This document shows, piece by piece, positions 47,800 through 58,776 of a stretch of DNA of 64,000 nucleotides. Under the pieces are notes generated by a model. The model saw nothing but the letters and a program-made list of their open reading frames with translations, ran no database searches and was not told the origin of the DNA. The DNA is from Blasia pusilla (lineage: Eukaryota; Marchantiophyta; Marchantiopsida; Blasiales): the NCBI GenBank assembly GCA_050084515.1, contig CM114274.1, forward strand, positions 9,610,001 to 9,674,000. Direction: 5' to 3'. The stretch's first letter is position 1. Every line of letters begins with the position of its first letter. Made by a program: the position numbers and the translations under genes.

Positions 47800-48990
47800 C
47801 TCAGGTCTATGTACCACCGGAAGTCATACTCTGTAAGATAAGAGCCCACCGTGCAAGCTTCCCTGTAAGCTTGTCCGACTCCATCAACCACTTGAGCGGT
47901 TGGTGATCGATAGAAAGGGTAAACGGGTGCCAAACAAGTAACACCTAAAGTGTGCCACACCCACACTCCGCCAAGCACTCTCCCTCATATGAACTATAGC
48001 GACTCATTTGCATTATTCGAACGACTTGCATAGGCCACCACAAACTCCATGTGCTCATCATCATGTTGTGTCAACACCGCTCCAAGTCCCAACCTACTCC
48101 AATCAGTGTGTAATCTGGAATGGGCGCCCTCGATAGGTCTCCTCAAGATAGGCGCCGCCACCAACTCGGGCCTTAAGCTCCACAAAAGCTCTCTCTGATC
48201 ATCTCCCAGTGCCACTCTTGATCTGATTTCAGCAATTGGTTCAAAGGCTTTGCCATAGCACTAAATCCCTTCACATACCTCCGATAGTAGTTCGCCAATC
48301 CCATGAATGCTGAACTCTACTCACATCTACCGGACGCTTGAGAATAAGTGCAATAGCCTCCACCTTTGCTTGCTGAACTCCCAAACCACCTGGATAGATC
48401 ACATGACCCAAGTACTCAACATCCTCATGGAAGAACTTACACTTTCCTGGATGCAACGTAGACCATGAGCTTTCAACCGCTCAAACACCATCTGCAAATG
48501 TATCGATGCTCCTCCACCGTGTTATTGAACACCAAGATATCATCAATGTAACACCGAACAAAATCCAACCTGCTAGGATCCGCCCATCACTCTTTGAAAC
48601 TCGGCAGGTGCATTCTTCAACCCAAAGGGTAAGAATTTCCACTTTGGTACAAACAATCCTTGCCATGAGAGTTGACACCCCAAAATGTTGTCTTGGCCTT
48701 GTCACTCTCCGAATCGGCAATTGATGGTATCTCGCCGAAGATCCAAAATCTTGAAAATCTTTGCCTGTCCCACCACATCAAAGATCTCCTCAGGTGTAGG
48801 CATGGCATACCTATCGGCCTTGGTTTGCCGATTGATAGGACGGTAATCTCCACACATCCGCCTATCCGTGTAGTTGCCATGCATATCCTTTTTAGCATGA
48901 CATGGGGTGATGCATACTACTCCATGCGACAACTCCACTAATCCAGCCTCCAAAAGGTCCAACGCCCCCTACTGAATCAAGTCCCTCTCC
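47800..48990 (-). pseudogene. Reverse transcriptase and RNase H, inner element
   Basis: Broken by frameshifts but recognisable. RT: HAKKDMHGNYTDRRMCGDY and RPINRQTKADRYAMPTPEEI, then KIFKILDLR (catalytic Asp), FWGVNSHGKD, the YIDDI box near 48537-48551, then LHPGKCKFF-like and EDVEYLGHVIYPGGLGVQQ. RNase H: TDWSRLGLGAVLTQHDDE and FVVAYASRSNN near 48000-48120, then residual HQPLKWLMES-like sequence in another frame near 47880. The order RT - RNase H - integrase is the Ty3/gypsy order. Confidence 0.85.
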
Positions 48991-49489
48991 ATATCACTAT
49001 ATCGGTAGGGACGACGGAAGATTGGCGTATCACTAGCCAAATCAATCCGTATACCGGGTCCAACTAGAGAACCCAACTCCTTCATGCTAAAGGCAAAACA
49101 ACTCCTATAAGCACGTAGGAACCTGTGTCAGCGCCGTTTCTCACCTCCCGTAAGCTTGGGCCCAAGTAATGGCTCCCAAGTCTCCTCCACCTTTGGCACA
49201 CTAGAGGGAGAGGCGATGCCATTGGTCGCTACATAACCCCCTCACAAGATGGTACACCCTTAGCTACACCATCATCTCGAGCAAATAACTCCTCCACCAA
49301 AGATGAGCAACCAACTCCACATGCCCAGCCATTACATCCCATTTACTCCAAGGATGCAAAATACTACTCTCCTTGCCCTGACCGATGCCTCTACCGTCCC
49401 GGTAGCCATCGAGCTCATTACAAGGGGTGGAAGACCCATAGACATAGTCCGAAGTCGACGCTGCTCGGCCATACCAAGACTCAAAATCC

Positions 49490-50420
49490 AAGTCAAACAA
49501 TTCAGGTCCATGGCCTGACCCAACACATGACGTCGTGAAGCCTTAGAAATAGAAGCAACCGTTGTCACACCAGTAGCAAATCCCATCGCACGCTCTCTCT
49601 CATCAGCGTTAGGCTCCACCAACTGTCGCACATGAGAATCCCATACAAGCCCGGGACCACCTTCCCTGTAGGCATGTGACGCGGGAAAACTCACAAATGT
49701 GGGTAGTGCCATCCTAGGGGCCCACACGGTTCACTTGCCATGGGTGACCGATCAATAACCCTCACCACTTGAGAAAGTCGCCCAGTATCCAAGATACTAT
49801 CCACTGTAAGGCGAGGATCCCGCTGCACTGCATCATATGCTCAACGTAGAACCTCCCTAGGCAACAAGTTTGTCCACCACAAGCGTGGACGATGTGCACG
49901 CGAGCCAACTCGCGCTGCATCCAACAACACCGCTGGTCCAATCCAAGACCGCACCTCATGAACACTCGCCATCATCCGGGTCCGAGTGTCACCCCAACAA
50001 TGGAACATTCTCGAATGTAAGCTAGAGCACGTGCTCGATGAACTGAAGATGTCGTAACACCCGTAACATCTCCCAAAACAATCGAGACCTAGGGTCATGT
50101 AATCCCTCACCACTACCAGCACGTGTATGACCCTGACATTGCCATCCAGCAATCACCAAATCCACAGGACCAACCCTCTCAAGGTCCTGCGTCCCCAACA
50201 ATGCAATGTGTGATGGTAAAACGCATTTGGTACCCACGAATAGCTAATGGTGGCAACAACTCAGGATATCTCCGCATCAACTGACCAATATGTCGGGATG
50301 AGACTCTCTGGGCCATCTCATCTCGCTCCACATACACGTATCTCCGCACAGGAATACACGCCTGCAACACTGCCGCCAAACCAGTGCTAATCCCACCAAA
50401 GAGATCTAACACACAAATGC
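49490..50420 (-). pseudogene. C5 cytosine DNA methyltransferase domain, inner element
   Basis: Nearly all diagnostic motifs appear in order on the - strand, spread over three frames. Motif I: VLDLFGGISTGLAAVLQ (50412-50362). Motif IV: DLVIAGWQCQGHT, catalytic Cys at codon 50138-50136. Motif VI: YI(L)ENVP, split by a 1-nt loss near 50030. Motif VIII: AARVGSRAHRPRLWWTNLLP. Motifs IX-X: EPNADERERAMGF and VLGQAMDLN (about 49520-49500). The enzyme class transfers methyl from S-adenosylmethionine to cytosine C5. The LFxGIxTGL and AHRxRxxWxNL forms are closest to DNMT3/DRM-like enzymes. The residue before the catalytic Cys is Gln, where Pro is usual. It lies between protease and RT. Confidence 0.85.
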
Positions 50421-50789
50421 CCTCCGCGGATCTTTTGCCATACAATGGGTGTAGTATCCAAAGGGGATAACCAATCGAACCAGAAGTAGGAGTCCGCCGT
50501 GGGGCCTCCTCTTCCTCGTGAGGTATAATGACCTCACACCAAGCCTCCTGCACTAGGCGTCGCCTCCTGCCGTAGTGCACCGCCTCAGCTCCAAAGTGGC
50601 ACATCCAACGATGAGGATGGCATTGCTGCAAAAATAGGGACCTCCTCTACCTCCTCATGCGCAGGAGAATCCATAGCATAAACATTACCCTCCAAAAAGT
50701 CTCCTGGCCAAGTGACTACTCCACTAAAACCAGCCACAGATGCTAACACTGTTGGGGAAGACCCTCCTGGTCGAGCCCCGAAATAAATC

Positions 50790-51300
50790 TCACAGAACTT
50801 GGCTCATACGTCCATCCCGGATCGCCAACCAGGTCTCAGAAGACGCTGTCTTAGTCCGATAATCCATCTGAAAACCCATCGGGTACAATATTGCTCCTCC
50901 AACTAGTACATCATACGACTCGGCTGATGTGACTACCGCAGATACTCCCAACCGGGAGCTATCAGTCGCATGATCTGGTCTCAACTGTACAGAAAACTTT
51001 TCCCGTGTCATGAATTGAGACCTATCATTGGCTCCTCCAAGTGATGTTTGAATCTGGAATGGGCAAGGCTCAAGCTCTGACCTCCGAATACCCAAACCAA
51101 TACATGCCGCCTTTCCCAACATCAAGGTTGGGCACCGAGTCTAACAAGACTCTATCCGGTCTATACACCTGTCTGTAGGACTCACCAATCGAAAGATCCC
51201 CACTGGTTGTCCAACATACATACACCAGGTGTGAGCCTCTCACGATCAATGGTGGCGGGTGGTAATGCATCCATCTTCGCCCGCCGCCGCTAAGTAGCAC
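50790..51300 (-). pseudogene. Retropepsin-like aspartic protease, inner element
   Basis: VLLDSVPNLDVGKGG resembles the D-S/T-G active-site region but with Val after DS. It continues, after a frame change, as GKAACIGLGIRRSELEPCPF, IQTSLGGANDRSQF and ESYDVLVGGAILYPMGFQMD, the last resembling the flap/C-terminal YDVLIG block. The outer element has the same region at 58062-58286. It would process the gag-pol polyprotein. Confidence 0.6.
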
Positions 51301-52001
51301 CGGTACTCAATGCTACTCGACATAGAGGGTCGCTCCACCGCAACACCCTCATCCACCTCAACACTGTAGCGATAACACCCCACGTTCACACAACGTGGTC
51401 GCTAATCGAAATACATGAGCTAAGTCAACTCCTAAAGCCATCGACTCCGTGGCGAAAACAATGGGGATCCCAACACCGAAGTTGCCATCCGCCATAATCT
51501 TGCATTGATCTTTGCATCCGTGTCTACTACACGCGATGTAGATGCCTCAATCCCCACTGTCGGCTCAATAGGTGCGTGAGGAACCATGGATGGAGTCCTA
51601 AGCACCTCGGACAACAAGAATGACGGGAAGCCTAGCAGCTTTGCCTCCCGACCTCACCCCTCTGTGGGTCCAACTCCAAGTAGCACCACGTGGCTCGACG
51701 CTCGAGTGGCTCCTCTCAGAATCGCGGTGATGCCTCAACCTGTCTTTGCACTCGCCATATAAGAGAGATCATCCCTCCATAAGAGGTGGAAGCCCCTGCT
51801 CCCGAACCTGATCTATCTTTGGATACCACCATAGTAGCCAACTGCTCCCAATCTGCTCAATCTCGGCGACCATAGGCGACTGTCGTAGTGGTAGGGGTAG
51901 CCACCGTAGGGCTCTCCAACCACCTGGTCCACCTCTACCACCCCTACCACCTCTACCACCTCGGCCTCTCGGAGCTACTCCACCACGGCCACGGCCTGAT
52001 C

Positions 52002-53273
52002 TCAACTCGGATGGAGATCAAAGCAACGCTCTCGAGGATGACCTAGTCTCCCGCAATGATCACACTGAGTTGGGGCCGACCGAGGCCCATCCTCCAAAGT
52101 CCGTCTTCCATCCTCTTGGGGACAAAACTTCCTAACATGATCACCTCCACATGTCCAACATGATCGCCCTTCTTGCTGGGCAGCAAATGAAGGCAATGGT
52201 CTCTGCACAAATGTCCCTCTAGGACTTGGACTCGAGGTCGCGTGTACCCCACGACTCCCACTACTACTACCACCACCACTACTACGAGGCTGTGAGGTGG
52301 GCGGTGAACCCGAGAAGTAGTAGTTGTATCCCCTCTTGAATGCGGATGTCACCACTCTCTCCTTCACCATGTTAAGCTCAATCTTCTCGAGATAGAGCAA
52401 ACACATGGGTCAATGTGGGTGAATCATCACTCATAAGAGTAGCATCACGTACCCTACTGGCGCAAATCTCTGTCCAAGATCCCATACCAAAATCGGATGC
52501 TGATCCTCGGTCACACCAGGTAACTGAAATCAAGCGTCGATACGCGTGTATGCCTCACGAAGACTCTCACCGAGTCTTTGCTTCAAAGTCTGAAGATTCC
52601 TCAACTTCTCCGTCTTCACTCCTTGATAGTTCTTCTTCAACCTCTTGAAGAACTCTGCAACCGGGCTAAACGATGGTGGGGCACTAGTACCTCCACTAGT
52701 ACCCCCACTAGTACCTCCATTGGTACCCCCACTCCGGCTCATACTCGTACCACTCAACGTCGGGCTGGCTGGCATGGTAGGAGCACTACTACCAATACCA
52801 CCATGGGTGATAGACACATAGCCTGGAGACCAATATTGTCTCCATGCCTCAATCTCAACAACATGGTCCTTCCTAAACTCATGGTAATCATCCATGGGTG
52901 GTCCTTCCAAGTGCTGAAACAACCCCTTCCAAGCCAAGAAGGGTGTAAACAACGTGGCGTTCTGCAACATCTGCATATCACACCACGTATCAAACTCATG
53001 CATGAAGTCCTCCAACTCAATGGTGCCCACTGCACCCGAGTATCGTCGTGGGCCCTTCATGGCCCCATATCCACCGTCCATGTCCCAAATCAATGGAGCT
53101 GCAACACTCGATAACAACGTAGAAGACTCGGTGTTTGGAACACCCTGGTCCTCCTCTTCATCAACCGTCGGAAGTGGAAAAGGTAGCCGATACCTAAATC
53201 CACTCCGTGTGAAACCACCATTTTCCGCACCACGGTCCCCAACCAGACCACCCGACAGCTCCGTGATGACCAA
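52002..53273 (-). pseudogene. Gag with two zinc knuckles, inner element
   Basis: The first part (53273-52530, 247 aa) contains EDFMHEFDTWCDMQ, FQHLEGPPMDDYHEFRK and FFKRLKKNYQGVKTEKLRNL, then LGESLREAYTR before a stop: a Ty3-type capsid region. The second part (52406-52002), in the same frame after stops, has CWTCGGDHVRKFC (C-x2-C-x3-H-x4-C, one residue short of standard) and CDHCGRLGHPRERC (standard C-x2-C-x4-H-x4-C). Gag forms the virus-like particle and binds RNA. A run of Gly-Gly-Thr/Ser repeats lies near 52690-52750. Confidence 0.8.
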
Positions 53274-54752
53274 CGCCGATGCCGCACCACCACCAAATTA
53301 CCCAAATGACGTCGATGTCGCTCTACTATTGTAGCTCTACTAGCTATGGGTGTAGGCAATCTAACCTCTCATCACTTCAAGAAGCCTCCCACGGTCTACG
53401 GGTCATCACTCCAGCCTCACTATCAGTAGCACATAGGAGTAACACTACTCTGGAAATCAGCGTCAACCCTAACAATGGGCGCGTAAGCAAGAAGCAACGA
53501 TGGAGGGGATCCAGACACAGGAAGTCCAACGACAACCCTCCAACCGCAAATGGAAATCAAGGTAACACAATCCACCAAACGTGGTGCCCCCTGAATCCCC
53601 AAAACCCACCACACAATTCTAACGCAATAGCTACTCCGCCGCGGGTCGATGACGTACTAGTCGAACTCGTAGCACCTGAAAATATCACCTGCATGGAGAG
53701 GCTACACCGTACTATGCGCTAGAGGTACATCAACCAAAAACCTGAGATGCATAAAGTGCCTAACACATCTCCGAACAGCACCAAATGAGCTACAACGATG
53801 CAGACAATGGCATAGTTAAGAACTCAGCAGATTAAGCGTCCTCCAGCGAGAATAGCCCAAAGATGGGTGACCGATTATGCAAAACTCAAATCCCAAATCC
53901 TGCAAAAATTGCCTCACGCCCAAGCAAGCAAGCTTGCTTGCTTGCTCCTGCTCCTTACTCCGCCTCTCACGCCCACTCGCCCCGAGCTACCACGAGTTGC
54001 CTCGAAGCCTCGAAATGCTCGAGACATGCCCCTATCGCCCCGTTCGCCATGCTTCGCCATGCTTCGCTATGGAGAGAGGTCCAACCAGGGCGCCCCCAAC
54101 AATGAACGAGTCACCAACCAACCAGCCCCTCCGATCCGCTGTCCACCATAGCTAATCCGCAAAATTTCGATCAGAAATTTCTTCACAAATACGTGACCGA
54201 AATCAAATCTGTTTCGATCAGAATTCAATTGACCACCATAGCTATCTCCCCACAAAAACTCAGCTACAACCGAGCTCCGTACTCCGAGCTAAAAATCAAA
54301 CAAACTTGCTGTCCATACACCTCTAGAACCGCAAATCCGACAGCGCTTCCGCCAAGTTTCATGCACGCAGAAATCCGCAACGCTCCACGCACTCAAGCAC
54401 ATAGCTTCACATGAGATCACAATACAAGTAGCAATAGGAACCTCTCACCCGATCTGGATGGACTTCAACAGAGCTTCCGCACTCCAAGCTCTCCACATCA
54501 GAAAACTGTCGAACACGAACCCGAATCTTCAATGCTTGATAACTTCCAACTCCTTGACGAAATCCGCGATCTACTGGTAGCGTTGGAAAGCTCTCAGCAA
54601 GGCGCTTCTTTCCCAACCAACCACGCATCTGATTCACACCTCCAACATAGGCAACAAGCCCCGAACATCCACGGTGAGTACACAATCAGCCCTAACAGAT
54701 CCCCTCTTGATCTACAATCGAAGCTACCATCGATCTACTCAGTTCTTTGAGT
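53274..54752 (-). other. Inner element leader
   Basis: 1.5 kb between A1 and gag. The - strand after A1 reads CACTCAAAGAACTGAG. The outer element has a similar CAAAGA-nn-TGAG start. No standard primer-binding site abuts A1. No convincing coding domain. Confidence 0.5.
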
Positions 54753-55114
54753 GAAATGCGTGAAAGACCTCTTGTCATAAAACACATTTACAATCACATA
54801 CAATCGAGCCAAACCCACTCCACGATGGGAGAATCTAGGTCGAAGCTTATGGAAACACCATAGCCAAGAGCTCTACTCACTACCAAGGCTAACTCCCAAC
54901 GCAATAGGCTCAACTCAAAGAATGACGTTCTTTGAGTGCACTCCACCTTATATCCTCCAACCTAAGAGCGGGCCCCTCTGGGAAAGTCACCCCAATTGAG
55001 TAACCCCAACCCTATGTATGGAACCGCATCTCTACCAATCCACTACGGTCCTACATAAGGAATGGCCTCTACTAGCACACCATACTCTACGACATAATCC
55101 GTATGGTCATGACA
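54753..55114 (-). repeat. Inner element left terminal repeat A1
   Basis: 362 bp, the 5' end of the element in its own direction, starting TGTCATGACCATACGG. It lacks any B segment, unlike a full LTR. Confidence 0.92.
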
Positions 55115-55118
55115 ATGG
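55115..55118. repeat. Target site duplication of inner element, right (ATGG)
   Basis: Matches 45359-45362. The outer element's leader resumes here. Confidence 0.75.
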
Positions 55119-55859
55119 TGTTTGAGTTTTGATTTCATGCTGCTATGTTGTGATTGGTAGCCGCTCGGCGACGATCAAGTATCGTCGTGGACGCCCGTAA
55201 GCCGCAACGCGCGCCGCCGATTGCCGCGCCCGTGCGCTCGTGGCGCACCGCACCATCTCGATCAGCGAGCCGCACCGTCATTGTGGAGCGAGTGTGGGAT
55301 TATTAGTGATTGAGGAGGGTATCTTTGCCGAGTGCCGCATCCCACCATCGAGGGCCGTGCCGTTCGTAGCGCCGTTCGTGCCGCTTGCAACACCGCACCG
55401 TTCATTTCGGGACCCGCTTTGTCTATCGAGGAGTTTTGAGCAGCATGAGTACGGGAGGAGTATGACTTGCTGATTGGAGGAGTTGTCTCCACGATCGAGT
55501 TGGGGTCGAGATTTGCAGTTGCTGAGGAGCGACATCGACATATGTTCAGGTTACCCATTCTGGTCCTTTACCCTCGCAGTGTGAGGGATTAGGATTTATT
55601 TGGGGATATTGGGTGTGTGGATGCTGAGAGCATCATTTATGTATGTGGTTTAGGGGACATAGACCTGTGTGGGATGTCCGGAGTTGAGGGTAGGTTGTCG
55701 ATGAGAGGATAGCCTGGTCGATTTGCCGCACCACGCCGCGTGTTGCCGCACGTTACACGTCTCGGGGAGAGAGAGTGTAGATCAAGTGCCGCATGTTTGG
55801 GATGAGTGATTGAGGGATTCCTCACGAGGTTCAGAGTGATCGGGTGAGAGGGGCACGAG

Positions 55860-57320
55860 GGTCATCACAGAGTCTGTTCGGGACTTTGAGAGGCGAGGTG
55901 GTGAACCCGAGAGTAGCTCTAGAGGTTTTACGCGGAGTGGCACGAGGTTTCGAGGGTCTCCACGTGAGGGACCACCTCGACCTCTTTCTGTGTCATCGTC
56001 AGACGAGGGGGAGGGTGTAGAGGAGTTTGTGAGCACATCGCCACACATTGTGAGTGGTCCTACCGGTTGGGCGTCACGAGATGGGACGGACGGGGTAGAG
56101 GACGCGAGGTTTTCAGTGCGATGAGGTACGATTGAGTTGCACGATTTTATAGCAGAGTTTAGAAGTTGGTGCGACTCCCAGCGGGCCAAGAACTCTAGAG
56201 AGTTCAACCCGTTTACAGCATGGAACGGTATGTTCCAGCATTTAGAGGGGGCGCCCATGGACGATTACCATGAGTTCTCTCAGAGATATGCATGTGAGAT
56301 CGAGGCGTGGAGGCTCTACTATGACCCACATTATGTGTCATGGACGGAGCCGTTCCCGGATGAGGAGGAGGAGTCGAGGAGAGGCTCTTGCCTCTTCCAC
56401 TAGTGACGTTTTAGGAGGGTCACTCTTGACGGGAGCGATTGCACCGTCTAGTCGGGTTTGTCCCAGGTTCAACCACGTGGTTGAGTTCTTTCTTTGAGTT
56501 GAGGCGAGCTACCAGGGGTACGGACGGAGAAGTTGCGGAGCATCCACGACTTCTAGAGGCGCTCGGGTGAGAGTTTGCGTGAGGCTTACACTCGCTTGCG
56601 CCGGTTGATCAACGTCACTCAAGGGGTGACAGAGGCTCAGGCTATCCAGTCATGGTATGCGATGTTGGACCGGACCCTGCGGACACGGAGTGCGGGAGGG
56701 TGCTTCTTATGAACACCTCCCCACGTTGAGAGATGTTTTAGGACCGCCGAGAACATTGAGCGCAACATGGCGGAGGAGAGCGTAGCCACCATGGGTTCTG
56801 GCGAGAGCGATCCACGATTGTCTGCACCACGTGCGACAACGTGACTCGAGATAGGTCGATCGTGGCACCACGAGCTCGGGAGGATACCGAGAGGTCGTGC
56901 CCACGAGACCTGCGCCTTCATATGCGGCTCGGCCAGACCGCCTACTATTACTTGTTGGTCATGTGGTGGAGCCCATCATAGCACGATTGCACTCGTCGGG
57001 TCATGGACGTGTGCCTCAAAGATGGAGGAGGAGATGGTGCGCACCAGGAGGTTATCGGTGTGACTATTGTCGAGGTATGGTCATACACGCGCCAGGTGTT
57101 TTAGTTTACATCCTGAGTTACGCCTGGACCGAGGGCCGGAGAGGGCATCGAGCGAGTAGCGGTCCGGGTGGGCCTAGAGATCGTGCTCGGGTGGTCCCGT
57201 TGGGGACGAGGAGCCGGAGTTGCCCGGAGGGTGGTGGAGTTGCCCGTGGAGGAGGTAGAGTACCACCACCTAGACGCGGGCGAGGAGATGCCGGACGTGA
57301 GGTTGGGATGGTTGCTCGAT
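55860..57320 (+). pseudogene. Gag region, outer element
   Basis: Best-preserved segment 56137-56403: HDFIAEFRSWCDSQRAKN and MFQHLEGAPMDDYHEFSQRY, matching the inner gag. SLREAYTRLRR-like sequence follows near 56575 in another frame. Zinc-knuckle remnants occur near 56955-57080 (CWSCGGAHH and CDYCRGMVIH). Several frameshifts break the frame. Confidence 0.7.
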
Positions 57321-58019
57321 ACTTGACTCTGAGGAGCAGATTGCCGCTATGGCATTGAGGTTACCCGATGCGGATCCGTGGCACCGACATCATATGGAGC
57401 AGCCAGAGATCTGGAGGATCTGGATGGATGTCGGGGTTGCCCAGATGGAGGCCGCCGTAGTTGTGGCGCGTGGAGCAGCCGCAGAGTTGGATCCATAGCG
57501 AGGGGAAGCGGTGAGCAGACTAGGCTTCCTCAATCTTTCACGTTGTCCCGAAGCGATGAGACCCCATCGATGGGTCCTCATCAAAGTTCCCGGAGAGTTG
57601 GTAATGTTGTTGGTGTGCAAGCACGGAGGGCGATGGGAGAAGCGAAAAGTGCGGCGACTCCTATTGTTGATGCTCGGGAGGGGCATGTGTCGAGCACGTT
57701 GTTGGGCGCCACCGTTGTGTACCGCACTCCTTTATTTTCTGCTTCCGATGTTGTGACGTTGGGAGGTACGCCCGCCGAGGCTTTTCGGCTGGCCGCTTCA
57801 CTATGTGAGCGCGGAGTTGGAGTTCCTGCATCACGTTCAGAGGTGATTGCAGAGGAGGTGATGGACCTGCCCTTGGAGCGGATGCTCGGGCCGTCCACGT
57901 CAGATTCATGGGCGTGCTGCGGCTGCTAGGATGGCGGAGATGCCCGCTAGACCCGCGATAGAGCGTGCCATGGCTTCTCCTGGTGTTGTGTTGCTGGATA
58001 ACCGAGGAGAGGTCTTCCA

Positions 58020-58320
58020 GTTGGTGAGTCCTGGAGGTAGAGCTTTTAGTCCGGCAGCGTCTTGTTGATCAGAGTGCAACCCTTGATGTTGGGGAAAGCG
58101 TCATTCAGAGGATTGGGCTTGACGAGAGCCGATGTGGAGTGTTGTCCATTTCGGATACAGACATCCTTGGGTGGAGCGAGTACCACACAGTATATCACCC
58201 GACAGGAGGTCGTGGTGAGGATTCGCCCGGGACATCCTACAGATGAGTCCGTGGTGCGCGCCAAGGCGATAGTGATCGATCTTTGAGTCCTACGACGTCT
58301 TGGTTGGTGGAGCAATGTTA
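58020..58320 (+). pseudogene. Retropepsin-like protease remnant, outer element
   Basis: It contains LMLGKASFRGLGLTRADVE and CPFRIQTSLGGAS, followed by SYDVLVGGAMLYPMGF-like sequence in a shifted frame near 58288-58340. It is homologous to the inner protease region. The active-site segment is garbled just upstream. Confidence 0.55.
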
Positions 58321-58776
58321 TACCCGATGGGGTTTTCCTGGATTCTTTGGGAGGAGTCGTCCCTCTGATTGACCAGGATGGTAGTCGGTGATGGGCGCCT
58401 TAGCTCATTACCCGTTCGATTCCAGTGCAAATGATCGAGCAACGGCCGTGAGAGATGGCGACCTTAGCAAAGATTTAGTGCCATCACTTGGCCTAGTGAT
58501 TTTATTGAGGGACATGTCCATGCAGAGGATACTCCGTTCGACATTTCTATGGAGAGGAGTGTTATGGTAGCCGCATCATTCCGTGGAGGAGAGGTGCATT
58601 GGGGGCTCGACTAAGGAGCTTCAACGATTGGCGCGATGCGCACGTGCAGACCGCATGGAGCGCAGGCGTTTGCACTAGAGCGTGCGGTCCGAGGAACCCG
58701 AGGTAGCGGGAAGTGCTACGATGACACCCTTGGATACTACACCCATTGTGTGGTGTACCCGGAGGAGGATATTCGA

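Larger units (their letters stand above)
45363..55114 (-). mobile_element. Inner Ty3-type retrotransposon with C5 methyltransferase and split direct repeats
   Basis: Full length, 9.75 kb, - strand. Its ends form an inverted pair, TGTCATG and CATGACA, with ATGG duplicated outside. Order in the element's direction: A1 (55114-54753), leader (54752-53274), gag, protease, C5 methyltransferase, RT, RNase H, integrase, integrase tail, a purine-rich tract (TTAGGGGGGCAAG at about 45956-45944), B1 (45943-45839), a 3-nt spacer, A2 (45835-45470) and B2 (45467-45363). A1 and A2 differ by two substitutions and three small indels over about 365 bp, so insertion is recent. The termini are split repeats and not LTRs. 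It interrupts the leader of the outer element, a relative in opposite orientation. Confidence 0.9.

Noticed and set aside
45363-55114. Classification as a DIRS/PAT/Ngaro element
   Set aside because: Despite the split repeats, the element encodes Ty3-order RT - RNase H - DDE integrase and shows a target duplication; no tyrosine-recombinase motifs were seen.
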